Below are positions 26,532 through 37,800 of a stretch of DNA of 64,000 nt, in pieces. A program made the position numbers and the translations under genes. How positions within the stretch are numbered: the stretch's first letter is position 1; the number at the start of each line of letters is the position of its first letter. Below the pieces are notes generated by a model that did no database searches, was not told the DNA's origin, and saw nothing but the letters and a program-made list of their open reading frames with translations. Origin of the DNA: Corythoichthys intestinalis (lineage: Eukaryota; Chordata; Actinopteri; Syngnathiformes; Syngnathidae); NCBI RefSeq assembly GCF_030265065.1, contig NC_080396.1:48225501-48289500 (forward strand), written 5' to 3'.

Positions 26532-27968
26532 TAGTGGGGCACATAAGTATTTCGTCAACCACTAATTGAGCAAGTTCTGCCAATTGAAAATATTAGAGAG
26601 GCCTGTAATTGTCAACATGGGTAAACCTTAACCATGAGAGACAGAATGTGGGGAAAAAAAAAAAAAACAGAAAACCACATTGTTTGATTTTTAAAGAATT
26701 TATTTGTGGAAAATAAGTATTTGGTCTATACCAAAAGTTCATCTCAATACTTTGTTATGTACCCTTTGTTGGCAATAACGGAGGCCAAACGTTTTCTTTA
26801 ACTCTTCACAAGCTTTTTACACACTGTTGCTGGTATTTTGGCCCATTCCTCCATGCAGATCTCCTCTAGAGCAGTGATGTTTTGGGGCTTTCGTTGGGCA
26901 ACACGGACTTTCAACTCCCTCCTCACCCCGTGGTGTCAAAATGATAAGAACGGGAAGCAAAAATCCCAGAACCACACGGGGGGACCTAGTGAATGACCTA
27001 CAGAGAGCTGGGACCACAGTAACAAAGGCTACTATCAGTAACACAATGCGCCGCCAGAGACTCAAATCCTGCACTACCAGATGTGTCCCCCTGCTGAAGA
27101 AAGTACACGTCCAGGCCCGTCTGCGGTTCGCTAGAGAGCATTTGGATGATCCAGAAGAGGACTGGGAGAATGTGTTATGGTCAGATGAAACCAAAATAGA
27201 ACTTTTTGGTAGAAACACAGGTTCTCGTATTTGGAGGAGAAAGAATACTGAATTGAATCCGAAGAACACCATACCCAATGTGAAGCATGGGGGTGGAAAC
27301 ATCATGCTTTGGGGCTGTTTTTCGGCAAAGGGACCAGGACGACTGATCTGTGAAAAGGAAAAAATGAATGGGGCCATGTATCAATAGATTTTGAGTAAAA
27401 ATCTCCTTCCAACAGCAAGGGCATTGAAGATGAGACGTGGCTGGGTCTTTCAGAATGGCAATGATCCCAAACACAGCCAGGGCAACAAAGGAGTGGCTTT
27501 GTGAGAAGCATTTCAAGGTCCTGGAGTGGCCTAGCCAGTCTCCAGGTCTCAACCCCATAGAAAATCTGTGGAGGGAGTTGAAAGTCCACGTTGCCCAACG
27601 ACAGCCCCAAAACATCACTGCTCTAGAGGAGCTCTGCATGGAGGATTGGGCCAAAATACCAGCAACAGTGTGTGAAAAGCTTGTGAAGAGTTACAGAAAA
27701 CGTTTGGCCTCCGTTATTGCCAACAAAGGGTACATAACAAAGTATTGAGATGAACTTTTGCTATTGCCCAAATACTTATTTTCCACCATGATTTGCAAAT
27801 AAATTCTTTAAAAATCAAACAAATTTGGTTTTCTGTTTTTTTTTTTAATCACATTCTGTCTCTCATGGTTGAGGTTTACCCATGTTGACAATTACAGGCA
27901 TCTCTAATATTTTCAAGTGGGAGAATTTGCACAATTAGTGGTTGACTAAATACTTTTTTGCACCACTG
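26532..27968 (+). mobile_element. Tc1 copy nested in a Tc1, with an inverted duplicate of its own 3' end
   Basis: It belongs to the subfamily of 13182-14782 and is flanked by TA (26530-26531 and 27969-27970). Forward coding sequence runs from about 26925 to 27748 and keeps DDE blocks [13 protein letters not shown] and [11 protein letters not shown] in different frames. The expected first third of the transposase is missing. Instead, 26738-26916 is an inverted copy of the 3' coding part (27575-27755), joined to the left arm. The result is a 390-base inverted repeat at its two ends. Confidence 0.85.
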
Positions 27969-28199
27969 TATATTGAAGTCTAATGTTTATCAGTACATTA
28001 CAGAAAATAATGAACTTTATCACAATATGCAAATTTTTTTAGAAGGACTAGTAGCCACTTATGCAGAGTCTTTGTGACTGTTAGTGTGTTTGAATTACCT
28101 TGATCTGTTGATCTCACTGTTTCTCATTCTAGCTGAATCTCTGGAAGAGTAAAGATGGAAGTCACTGGAATTTTCTGTTTTTTTTTTTTTTTTTTTTTT

Positions 28200-28321
28200 T
28201 TCAGATTCTGTCTCTCATGGTTGAGGTTTACTCATGTTGACAATTACAGGCCTCTCTAATATTTTCAAGTGGGAGAACTTGCACAATTAGTGGTTGACTA
28301 AATACTTATTTGCCCCACTGT
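28200..28321 (+). mobile_element. Isolated 3' end of a Tc1 element
   Basis: About 120 bases match the right arm of the 13182-14782 subfamily ('cagattctgtctctcatgg' through 'tatttgccccactgtag'), preceded by a long T run. No left arm is nearby. It is a truncated copy inside the remains of the 25960-28683 element. Confidence 0.75.
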
Positions 28322-28683
28322 AGAGCGCAGCATATGGTCTGAGTACTAACAGGCTGACCCCCCACCTCTTCAATTTCTGCAGCAATGCTGACAGCACTCC
28401 TGTAGCGAGTCACATGACATTATGGAGGGAAAATGACAAGCAGTACTCAATTTGGACATTTAGGGGTATACGTTTTTTCATTAGGGTGTACTCACTTTTG
28501 TTGCCAGGGGTTTCGATATTAATGGCTATATTTTGGGGGGGAAATAAAGTAACTATTATATAAGCTGCACACAGATTACTTTTCATCGTGTCAAAGTGTC
28601 ATTTTGTCAGTGTTGTCCCATGAAAATCCATACTTAAATATCTGCATAAATGCGAGGGGTGTACTCACTTTTGTGATACACTG

Positions 28684-29099
28684 TACTTTATTAAGATGGG
28701 AACACATTTAGCACAGTTGAAACAGTTTAACAGAGGCCATTTTCAAGTGTTTGTAAATCTGTCTTCTCATAAATGTATTTGTCTCATTTACAGATATATC
28801 CTTAATTTAATTCTTTGAAGGTTCCACACACTAAAATGCTGTTTTTGAATAATTAATTTAAAAAAACTATTCAAAGCTTACCTGCTCTTTATTCAAAAGG
28901 TATTTGCCCTCCTTGTTAATTTATGAATCAACACGTTCACAAATGTTGAAAACCTGAGTTAATTGTCATTGACCACACTTAAACTAAAATTGTTCATTGT
29001 GGTCAATCATGAAATCGCTCATGTAGAACCCGTCTGACGATGTTGACCAAAGGTACAGCAGAATCCTATAATGGATGCCAATGATAAGCAGTGAAGAGT
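28684..29099. other. Intergenic sequence without recognised features
   Basis: Nothing recognisable is seen: no frame with family features, no element ends and no RNA gene. It separates the nested Tc1 cluster from the LINE-tail repeat. Confidence 0.5.
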
Positions 29100-29440
29100 T
29101 CCTTCATTCATTCACCTTCTGAGCCGTCGTGGGGGTGCTGGACCCTATCCTAGCTCAAAACGGGAAGAAGGCAGGGAACACCCTTAACTGATTGCCAGGA
29201 CACATGGAGACAAACAACAATTCACACACACACACACACACACACTCACAATTTCGAGTGTTCAATCATGCGTTTTTGAGATGTGGGAGGAAACCAGAGT
29301 ACAGTGAAAGCCCACACAGGCACGGGGAGAACATGCAACTCCACACAGGGAGGCCGGAGCTAGGGTTGAATCAACAATCTCAAAACTGTGAAGCAGGCGT
29401 GCTAACCACACTACCACCGCAAGAGCTTTTATCCATAAAT
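29100..29440. repeat. LINE-tail-like dispersed repeat
   Basis: It contains the fish repeat phrases 'gtgctggaccctatcctagc', 'gatgtgggaggaaacc', 'ggcacggggagaacatgc' and 'ccacacagggaggccgg', known from 3' ends of non-LTR retrotransposons dispersed across fish genomes. A (CA)n tract lies at about 29224-29245. Another copy, cut short at 'gggaggaaaccc', is at about 54575-54805 in a sypl2 intron. No reverse transcriptase is present. Confidence 0.7.
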
Positions 29441-29566
29441 GGCGGAAATGGGCAACAGTGGCGAACATTATCAGGAGTGGCCAGCCTACAACAATTACCC
29501 CGAGAGGTAACAAAGGAAGGAAATTCGTTCTTTTCATCTATTTATTTTTATGTTTTATTTATTTAC

Positions 29567-30927
29567 TAGAGATCGACGAATATGGGTTTTTCAGGATCGA
29601 TATGGATACAGATTATGAGTAGTTAGAGGGGCCGCTAACCGATTTTTGGAGCAAATATTCGTTTGCAGTAGAAGTGTAAAAATTGGCGTAAAATTGAATA
29701 ATGCAAACACTGAACTTCATTGAAATAAAGTAGATAACTGAATTTCCTAGACTCACAACCCAGAGGTTTTGGGTTTGATTCTCCACCCTGATGACCTTGT
29801 CTAAATATGCTTGAGCAATGCACAAAACCCCACGTTGGCCCTGGTGCTGCATCACCAGTAGGTAGATGTGGACATAGTGTAAAGCGCTTTGAGGGCCTTA
29901 TAAAGGTGGGAAAGCGCAATTCATGTATGAGTGTGACAATATATCAAAATGGTTATATATCATGATACATTGTATCCCAAATGGTTATCGATATGCTCCT
30001 GCCAAGAATCGAGACATCATTTTAAAAAGGTGTCAGTGTCTAAAAAAAATACAAATGAACCAACAAGTTGCTACCAAAATCTTCCACCATAATAGTGTCT
30101 CAGTTAACTCTAGGGCTGCATTGACGGTGCTCGACGCCCAATCTATTTAGACTGGGAACGTTCGTTCATTCGAAACCAGAGCATTCACAGTCATTCTGTC
30201 CGATTTTCAGGGCATTTAAAGGTCACTTGCTGTTCATTGTAGGGCATTTACAGGTCATTTTCTGTTGAGTTTGAGTAACTGCCTATTCTTTTGGGTGATT
30301 CCCAGGTCCCTTCCTGTTCTGTAACTTAAACTGAACAGGAAGAGAACCATAAAATACCCCAAAATCAACAGAAAGTAACTGAAAATCAACAGGAAAATGA
30401 CCTTAAATTGCCCAAGATTACCTCATTGCCTGGCATTGCCTACCACTGATGGCCATAGACGTTCAATCCATTTGAAGTGGGAGGGATGGCAGCCACCCTC
30501 CCAGTTCAAATGGATTGGACATCTACAAGTGATAAACTCATTCCAATTCACAGCAGAAGCTTGTTTTTCTGTTTATTAGTTGTTTGTAGAATATCCTAGA
30601 ATGATTTCCTGACCAACGTATAATCGTTGTATCGCCATATCATCAGATCATCGTTATCGTGAGCTTTGTATCGCAAATCGAATCGTATCTTGAGGTACGT
30701 GAGTATAACTCAATTTACCAGTACCATTTAACCACTCAGAGGACGGGGTGAATACTAGTGCAGCAGGCAGGAGAGAGCGACTCAACTGCATCTGTGCCAA
30801 AATAATCCAGTTTTAAATTGATTTTTATCATATTTGCGGGTCGGATTACAAAAAAGGCTGATACCGATACATGTCAAACTTCCAAATATCGGCACCGATA
30901 ATCAGCCTGGCCGATAATTGATCTCGC
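29567..30927. mobile_element. hAT-like element broken up by a SINE and a miniature element
   Basis: The outer ends are 'tagagatcgacgaatatggg' and 'ccgataattgatctcg', an inverted pair. Between them lie, in order, a SINE (about 29748-29925), a hAT miniature element related to 11891-12622 (about 29926-30700), and the remaining right part of the outer element ('aatatcggcaccgata'). I infer that the outer element was there first and the others inserted later. No duplication was verified for the outer copy. Confidence 0.55.
29748..29925 (+). repeat. tRNA-derived SINE, head truncated
   Basis: It carries 'cacaacccagaggttttggg', a B-box-like 'gggtttgattct', and the tail 'agcgctttgagggccttat'. It matches the inverted full copy at 31087-31303, but the A box region is missing or decayed here. 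Confidence 0.65.
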
Positions 30928-31086
30928 TTTTATTTATAACTTTTAATAAAAACAAAAAGGGAATAAATAGCATTTTTAAGAATGTTATGATTTCACTATA
31001 AAAAAAGAAAAAAACAATGTTTAGTTTTTAAATTGAATTTTATGTTTAAAAAAAAGGGGAGGGGAAAACTTTTCATATTGTAAATG

Positions 31087-31303
31087 GTGTTATACTTATA
31101 TAGCGCTTTCCCACCTTTCAAGGCACTCAAACCGCTTTACACTATCTCACCATCCACCTACTGGTGACACAGCACCAGGAGCACTGTGGGGTCCAGTGTC
31201 TTGCTCAATGACACTTAGACAAGTTCATCAGGGTGGAGACCTGAACCCACAACCTCTGGGTTGGGGGACAACTACTCTACCACTGAGCCACGCCATCCCA
31301 TAT
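31087..31303 (-). repeat. tRNA-derived SINE, complete head
   Basis: Read on the minus strand it begins with a tRNA-like head: the A box 'tggctcagtggtagag' and, about 35 bases on, the B box 'gggttcaggtct', both RNA polymerase III promoter parts. It continues through a body and ends in 'aagcgctatataagtataac'. It lies in the flank downstream of atxn7l2. It is a retroposed element, not a working tRNA gene. Confidence 0.75.
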
Positions 31304-31884
31304 CTGGATTACAGAAATTTTATACACAGAAAATATGAGACTGACTTTTTGAGAAGTAGCGTTGTAGCCGCCTGACTTAATAAGACTACCGTTTAAAAAA
31401 AAAAAAAAAAAATTGTTGCATTAACACTCCAGTTGTTTATTTTTGTTGGGCATTGGGAAATGGCTGTCTAAAGTGATCTCAAATAACATTTCAATATTAA
31501 GTACGTTTTTACAAAACTGCATAAATTATATTTATTACACTTACTGTATTAAGCCAAGACACGTCATTCCCAAAAATGCACTTCTACTGCATGTTTAACT
31601 TTGAACTAACTTTGAACCCAATCACCAGACTGTGTTTCTTTATATATTCTTTTGAACCAAATAAAGGTTAATGCATTTAATCAACATATGCAATCAAAAT
31701 AGTTTATTCCACATAATAGTCAATAATGAAATACAAACAATAGAAAATACCCAGGGCTGAAAGGAGCCAGGGTCAAATTGAGCAACATCATTGCCGATCC
31801 TGAGAAATAACATACCAGTAGGCTTCACAAACACATGAGTCTGAAAGTTGACTCGTTCTGTCAGACCTCTTTCTATTGCTGGGG
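31304..31884 (-). other. Probable atxn7l2 3' untranslated region
   Basis: It follows the stop of atxn7l2 on the minus strand. A poly-A signal (TTTATT on the plus strand at 31703-31708, that is AATAAA on the minus strand) lies about 180 bases past the stop. The rest is AT-rich with no recognised gene. Confidence 0.5.
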
Positions 31885-34800
31885 TCACATGGCAGTAGTG
31901 TAAGGCAGAGGGCTTATACGCTGACACTTGAGAGGCTGTAAAACTCTGCTGCCTTTTCGCTTTTGTGCAAGAGGCCTGCGGTTTGAATCTGAGCAAAGAG
32001 GACTGTGTGACTTTTTCCCACGGCAGTCGTGACCATTGGCTGGCCGGGGCACTTGGGTAGCCTGAGATGTTCTTTCCAGTTGGGAAGTAGCAGTAGCGAT
32101 GCTGAAGGAGCATCCTGCACCACTTTTGACAGAAGTACTTGTGATGTGACGTGACCTGAGAGTTGATGACAGTTGAGGTATTTTCCTGGAAATGAGATTG
32201 CCCATTAAACTACTGTATCATATTTCCACAACGTGACAGATAAATAGCAATTGATAAACCTTAAAGGAGACCTATAAATTTTAAGTGACTGAAGGGGATC
32301 CACGGATAGAAAGACATGTAATTCTTAAAAGACAAATGTTAGTACGAGTTATAACAATTTGATATTAAACCACTCAATGTTTTCGTTTTAATAAAATTTG
32401 TAAAATTTTAAACCAAAAAAATTAATGAGTAGGTCGCCATTGTTGTTGACGTTGCAGGGCGGTGACGTCACATGGACACGCTGCCGGATTCCACAGTGCA
32501 GTCTTTAACTACATAAACATGCAGTCGTTTCTGCCCTTCTAATTTGAACCCGAGCGGAATATTAATGAGAAGGACAGCCCTGTCAATATTTCACAAAACG
32601 AGCAGCAAAAGCTAAATGAACATGAAAGACGGGATGAGAGGAGAAGCATACATGTGTCAAGTTCGCGAGTGACAGCTAGCACTCTCCTGCTCCGTCACCA
32701 GAGCAGGAGAGTGTTTGGTGTAAAAAATGTTTGCAGATCTTCTCAGTAAACTATTGTGTGATCCAACTTATTCCAATATTATTATGGAGATAGTAAGCAT
32801 CGCTGTCGTGTGCTTTACACATGATTAGTGTATGCAGTGAAACGCAGCAGTTTGAATATTTTTTGCATCACACAAAGACGTTGATAGTTTGCCTCTACTG
32901 AGACGTCTAATGACGGCTTACCTTATTTTTGTCACGTAAAAGCGATGATGTCGATGATCATCCTGCCGGTGTTCTCAGTTGTCTCAGCTTGCTTCCTGGT
33001 GAATACTTGACTTTGCCTGTTTTTTTTCATTTGCCTGCCGCCCTGGTTTTTGGAATCCTCTCCCATGTGCAGGTATTTGAGTTCATGATTTTTTTTCGCC
33101 TTGCTTTTAGGGCTTCTCACCGCGGTTTTCCCTCTGTTTTTTCCTATTGTCTCCCTTTTCATGATCGTGTGTTTTTTATGTGTGTTCAATAAACACTTGT
33201 ACGCAACCCCTCTGCATTCGTTGTCTGCTTTGTGGTCAAGCTTCGCTTCTGAATTCGCGGACCATTTGTTGCTTTTCTTCTGAGGACTTGAGTTACTGCG
33301 GAAGTGATACGTCACACCGAGAACAGCGATGGCAGCGCTCCATGCGGACGCCATACAAAGCCCTTCAAACAATGATTCAAACAGCGATATAAGCGATAGA
33401 TCGAGCGCAAGGGAGGAGATCCAAGTTTTTGAAGAGTTGGAGGAAGAATAGGAGGTTGGAATTTTATGTTGGACCTAACATGTATTAGCCAGACACTAAT
33501 CAGGATGCAAACAATGTGCCTAGACTACCTGACATGGAATGGAGCCAAGACACATCGAGATTACAAGATTGGTAAGATACAGGCTGTTATTCTTTTCATG
33601 ATTTGAAGATGCAGGCATTTGCACATAATTTTATGTTTTTGTCTATCTGATGACACTGTTTAAAAAAAAAAAAAAAATCAGACGGCATGTTCATTTTGGC
33701 AGATCCGGCAGCTCTCGTGCATATAAAATAATGATATAAAAACGTTGGGGGGAAAGAAGGAGATGAGTCGTTGATGGCTTTCTCAACTTTATTGTGGGAA
33801 CAATAAGAAAACAAAATAATAGCGGACTGCCGCCACATTCGACCGCAAAGTTTTGCTTCTCGCTCATCTCCGCCTCGCCTCGCCTCGTACTACCAGCTAC
33901 TACTACTTCCAGTCCCAGCAGCTCTTAAACGGATCGTGCATAGTGTCTTGTTATGAGCTTTTTGTTGACAAAGGTATCGAACGCATGACGTGCTGACAAC
34001 TTTGTTTCTTTATTAACACATGGAGCTAACAGTAGCTGGGGCTCTCGGCAGGAAGTGGCGTCTAATAGCTTGAGGAAATGTAGTTTTTTCACACAAGCGA
34101 ACAGATTACAAAGCACCACTTCAGTGTTGTCCTGGGACTACATTTCCCATGATTCACTGCGTGACTTGAGCCGCTCGCTGATTCGCTGCGAGATTGACTC
34201 AGTGCCAACACGCTCGTTGTCACCTGTCAGCGGCTCTCGCGAAACACAAACTAGAAGGCTATCAAGCGATCACCGTGAAAGAAACGCCGAACCGTACAAA
34301 TGCAATGCAATGCTTGAAGCATGAAGGTGGAAATACATAATACAAATACAAATAAATGTGCACAAAATCACCGGCGGTGTGTGTCTCTTACGGCAACGTG
34401 ACCGTGAATTACTGCGACGCCAACCCGCTTATATGCACATCCACACCCCTTTCCCGATTGACAGTGGATTAACACTTTCGGACAAGATCGTAGATGACGC
34501 ATAATTTAAACACGCTTAGTCGCCAAGCTTCTTAAACCTGCTGCTGTCAACGCTCTGGGAGGTCGCATTTGACAGCATTCTGCCGCGGTCCTCCTCGCCA
34601 GCTGTTTGCTCGCCATTCACACTCGTTTGCATTTGATCGCTAGTCTGATACACTCCCGCTTTTTCGGTGAGGTCTTTTGTGTTTGTTCGTTATTGGATGG
34701 TTTTTGTTCACCACTGTAAATAAGCATTGAAGCAAGTAGGGATAAGTCGCCATTTCTGTTCAACTCGTTTTCTCCCGTTTTGTTTAGCGTAAGAAGCTAG

Positions 34801-37800
34801 GTTAGTGGCTGTCTTTTCTTTGTTCTTTTTCATGATCAGGGTTTAGTTAGCGGATGGGGTTCAAGTGCAGATTCCTCTAGTTTGTTGTTTTGGCCTGGGC
34901 TTACCCTGAAGCCACGCTTCATCCACATTTTGTACATATTCATTGCGAGTTTGATTGTTGTGTAAATAAATTTGTGCCACTTGTGAAATTGTGTGGCTCG
35001 TTTTATGTTACGCCCTTCGCGAGCCGTCCTTGGGACGTAACACTAGCGAACACAACAACAACTATGCCACGACTATTGCCATGAGTTGGCTTTCAGCTAA
35101 CGTTGCTAGCTTCTACTGTACATTCCACAACAGTTGGTAGCTCTGCTTTGACAAAGTCATCAGTCATCTATCCAAAAATCACACTTACTTTTTGGCAAAT
35201 CCTTCATCATAAGCAGACCGGTTAAGGAAGCAGGCGTCTTCGAAATATTTGCAGCAGAGAACACTACTCGATGATGGCGTGAAATTCATTCGATTCGTGC
35301 GAACGAAAGATGTCCATTTACGTGCCCTGCTATCCTTTGGCCACTCATACAACTTTTTGTTTGAGTGAGAACAAAACATCGCCACACACCGCTGTGGCAT
35401 CTTACCGAGAAGCAATGCAACAAACAATAATGTTCTATGGCGGACTTCCCTCGCACTTCCCCGTGTGACGTAAGATTTCTGAAGATTGCCGAAGAAAAGC
35501 GTTTTCGTTGTCAAGGGCGTTGCTATGGGTTAAACAAAGAATCTGGAAGGGTTGCGTTAAAAAAAATAATGAAAATATGCTTATAACCGTTTAGCCATTT
35601 ATATTATTCAAAAACATGGTTGGCCAACCTTACTTCACATTACTGCTTTAACCAGCAAGCAAGCTGAGACAACTGAGAACACCGACAGGATGCTCATCGA
35701 CATGGAGAGCGCTTTTACGTGACAAATATAAGGTAAGCCGTCATTAAACGTCTCAGTAGAGGCAAACTATCAATGTTTTCGTGTAATGCAAGAAATAATC
35801 AAATTGCTGTGTTTCACTGTATACCCTAATCCTATGTAAAGCACACGGCAGCTCTGGACGCTAACAATCACCATAATAATATTGGTATAAGTTGGATCAC
35901 ACAATAGTTTACGGTGAAGATCTGCAAACATTTTCTGACTTCAAACACTCTCCTCCTCCGTCACTAGAGCAGGAGAGTGCTAGCTGTCATTAGCGAACTT
36001 GACACGTGTACTGTGCTACACCTCTCATGCAGTCTTTCGTGTTCATTTGGGTTTTGCTGCTCGTTTTGTGAAATATCGACAGGGCTGTCCTTCTCATTAG
36101 TATTCCGCTTGGGTTCAAATTGAAAGGGCAGAACCGACGACATGTTTATGTAGTTAAAGAGTGACACTGTAAAATGCGGCAGTGTGTCCATGTGACATCA
36201 CCGCCCTGCAACGTCAACAACTATGGCGACCTACTAGTTAAAATAGTTTTACAAATTTTATTAAAACAAAAACATTAAGAGGGGTTTTAATATCAATTTA
36301 GTATAACTCGTACTAACATTTATCTTTTAAAAACTACATGTCTTTCTATCTGTGGATCCCTTTAAATGGGCTACAGTCTTTGCTTATAGTCTCCTTACGT
36401 TAGAGAAAAAAAAGTGAGTGGGCATTTCTGTAACTACCTCTTTGTATACATGTGCTCAGTACATCAAGTTTTTCGTGATGTCTCAAATGGATGTGATATA
36501 AATGTTACGGGGTTTTTTTGTTTTGTTTTTTTAAAAGCCAGACGAAACACACAGTGTAAAGGAATGGACTGATGTCCAATATCAAAGTATCGTCTTAAAT
36601 TTGTTGCTCACTTCCACAGGTGCGGGCTGACATGATGCTCCAACATGGCAGCGAGGGCAAAGCACAGGTGGTGCAGGCGTCTGTCAAAGGTGAAGAGGCT
36701 GCATCCTAGCGTGCGGCATCCAAAAGTGCATATCTGTCGAAGCAGCAGGAGTAGTTCTGTAGATTAGTGATGAAATGCTGAATTCACCAGTGATAAAGCA
36801 ATGGAATTTCTCTATTAATGTTGGGATTTACAGTGATTTACAGTAATTTATTGCGTTAAAAATGCCAAATTGTTTTGACCATGATTGATTTGTGAATGCA
36901 ATAAAAAGGGAAAAATCCAAGGGGATGAATACTTAGAATAGGCACTGTAATTGTGATGGCTATGCTTCCAAAGGATGATGTTCAAAATTGGCTGGGTTGT
37001 ATCAACACTCTTGTGTGTTTGATCTGTTTCAAAGTCAGAAGATTGATTTTTTAAAATTTTGCTTTATAGTATATTTATTTTTGATTACTTCTTCAGTTAA
37101 ATGTGTCAAAAGCTGACTGCAGTTTAACTTTTTGGCACTCACACCAAGAGGTTTGGGGTGCCACGGTGTGGCAGGCAGGTCAGCTATGCCCTCTCGTTCG
37201 TCATCCTCATTCTCCTCGCTGGACATAAGGCGCTGGTTGAAGGGGTAAGGAGTTTGGACCGCCACATTGACAGTTCCATCTACATTAGTGTTGTATCGGT
37301 CGCGAACGATTCGTTCTTTTTGAACGAATTGTTTTGGTGAACGAGACCGAACTAATCATCATCTGCACTGATTCGTTCTATGAAGGTGGTGCTTGTTCGC
37401 TGCGTGGGAGGGCGTTGAGCAAGCGGCAGCGTCTTCTGACATCGCACACGACCAATCAGACGCCAGCCTCATCGCGGGCAGGGGAGGGAGCGGAAACAGA
37501 ATCAGGGCGTTTGTCACTCACGTCCACGTGTGGCCAATAAGCAGCCAGCGTGCAGGCAGGGGGGCAAGACTGTGTTTTGTCACTTCCCGTTCAGTGACTC
37601 GGTCCTCCGGTTCCTGACCTAGCTTGCTGCTAACTTGATTTTCCAGTAATGACTATGCGGTGAACGAATCAGAAAATGAAAGGAAATGACTTTGTCACAT
37701 ATTTGTTAACGTGGAGCCTATCAAATGCTGCTCAAACAGACAAAAACACCACACAAATCTAGCGAGCATTGTTTAGAGTAGTACTTTTCTCAACAAACTC

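Larger units (their letters stand above)
25960..28683 (-). mobile_element. Tc1-family transposon, third subfamily, split by another Tc1
   Basis: Ends CAGTGTATCACAAAAGTGAG and CTCACTTTTGTGATACACTG are perfect inverted copies flanked by TA. Minus-strand transposase fragments flank the inserted element. The left one (26542-26129) includes [19 protein letters not shown] and KHGGGN. The right side, 28330-28500, is strongly decayed. The inner copy at 26532-27968 and a loose Tc1 end at 28200-28321 are later insertions. Confidence 0.88.
32261..36400. mobile_element. Kolobok-like element with about 740-bp inverted repeats
   Basis: The left arm (about 32261-33005) and right arm (about 35640-36400) are inverted copies. 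Matching phrases include 'ggatccacggatagaaag', 'ctagcactctcctgctc', 'gtaaactattgtgtgatcc' and 'tctcagttgtctcagc'. The left end begins TTAAAGGAGACC and the right end, inverted, GTAAGGAGAC; TTAA targets are typical of Kolobok and piggyBac elements. The interior holds a P2RX7-like first exon (+) and a THAP exon (-), pointing towards each other. No DDE transposase is recognised, so the copy is non-autonomous or internally replaced. It lies in the last intron of atxn7l2. Confidence 0.7.

Noticed and set aside
31095-31300. tRNA-like A and B boxes
   Set aside because: Not a tRNA gene: the rest of the cloverleaf is missing, and the same unit with a tail recurs at 29748. It was called a SINE instead.
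34480-35041. Sequence ending 'ccttgggacgtaaca', resembling the end of a fish Gypsy-type LTR
   Set aside because: No second LTR, primer site, coding part or flanking duplication could be found. It is left as unassigned interior of the long-inverted-repeat element.
36901-37142. C-terminal part of the minus-strand open frame after PKPLG (VSAKKLNCSQLL...)
   Set aside because: It follows a strong donor (gtgagt) and is intron read-through. The next exon at 36733 continues the conserved sequence in phase.
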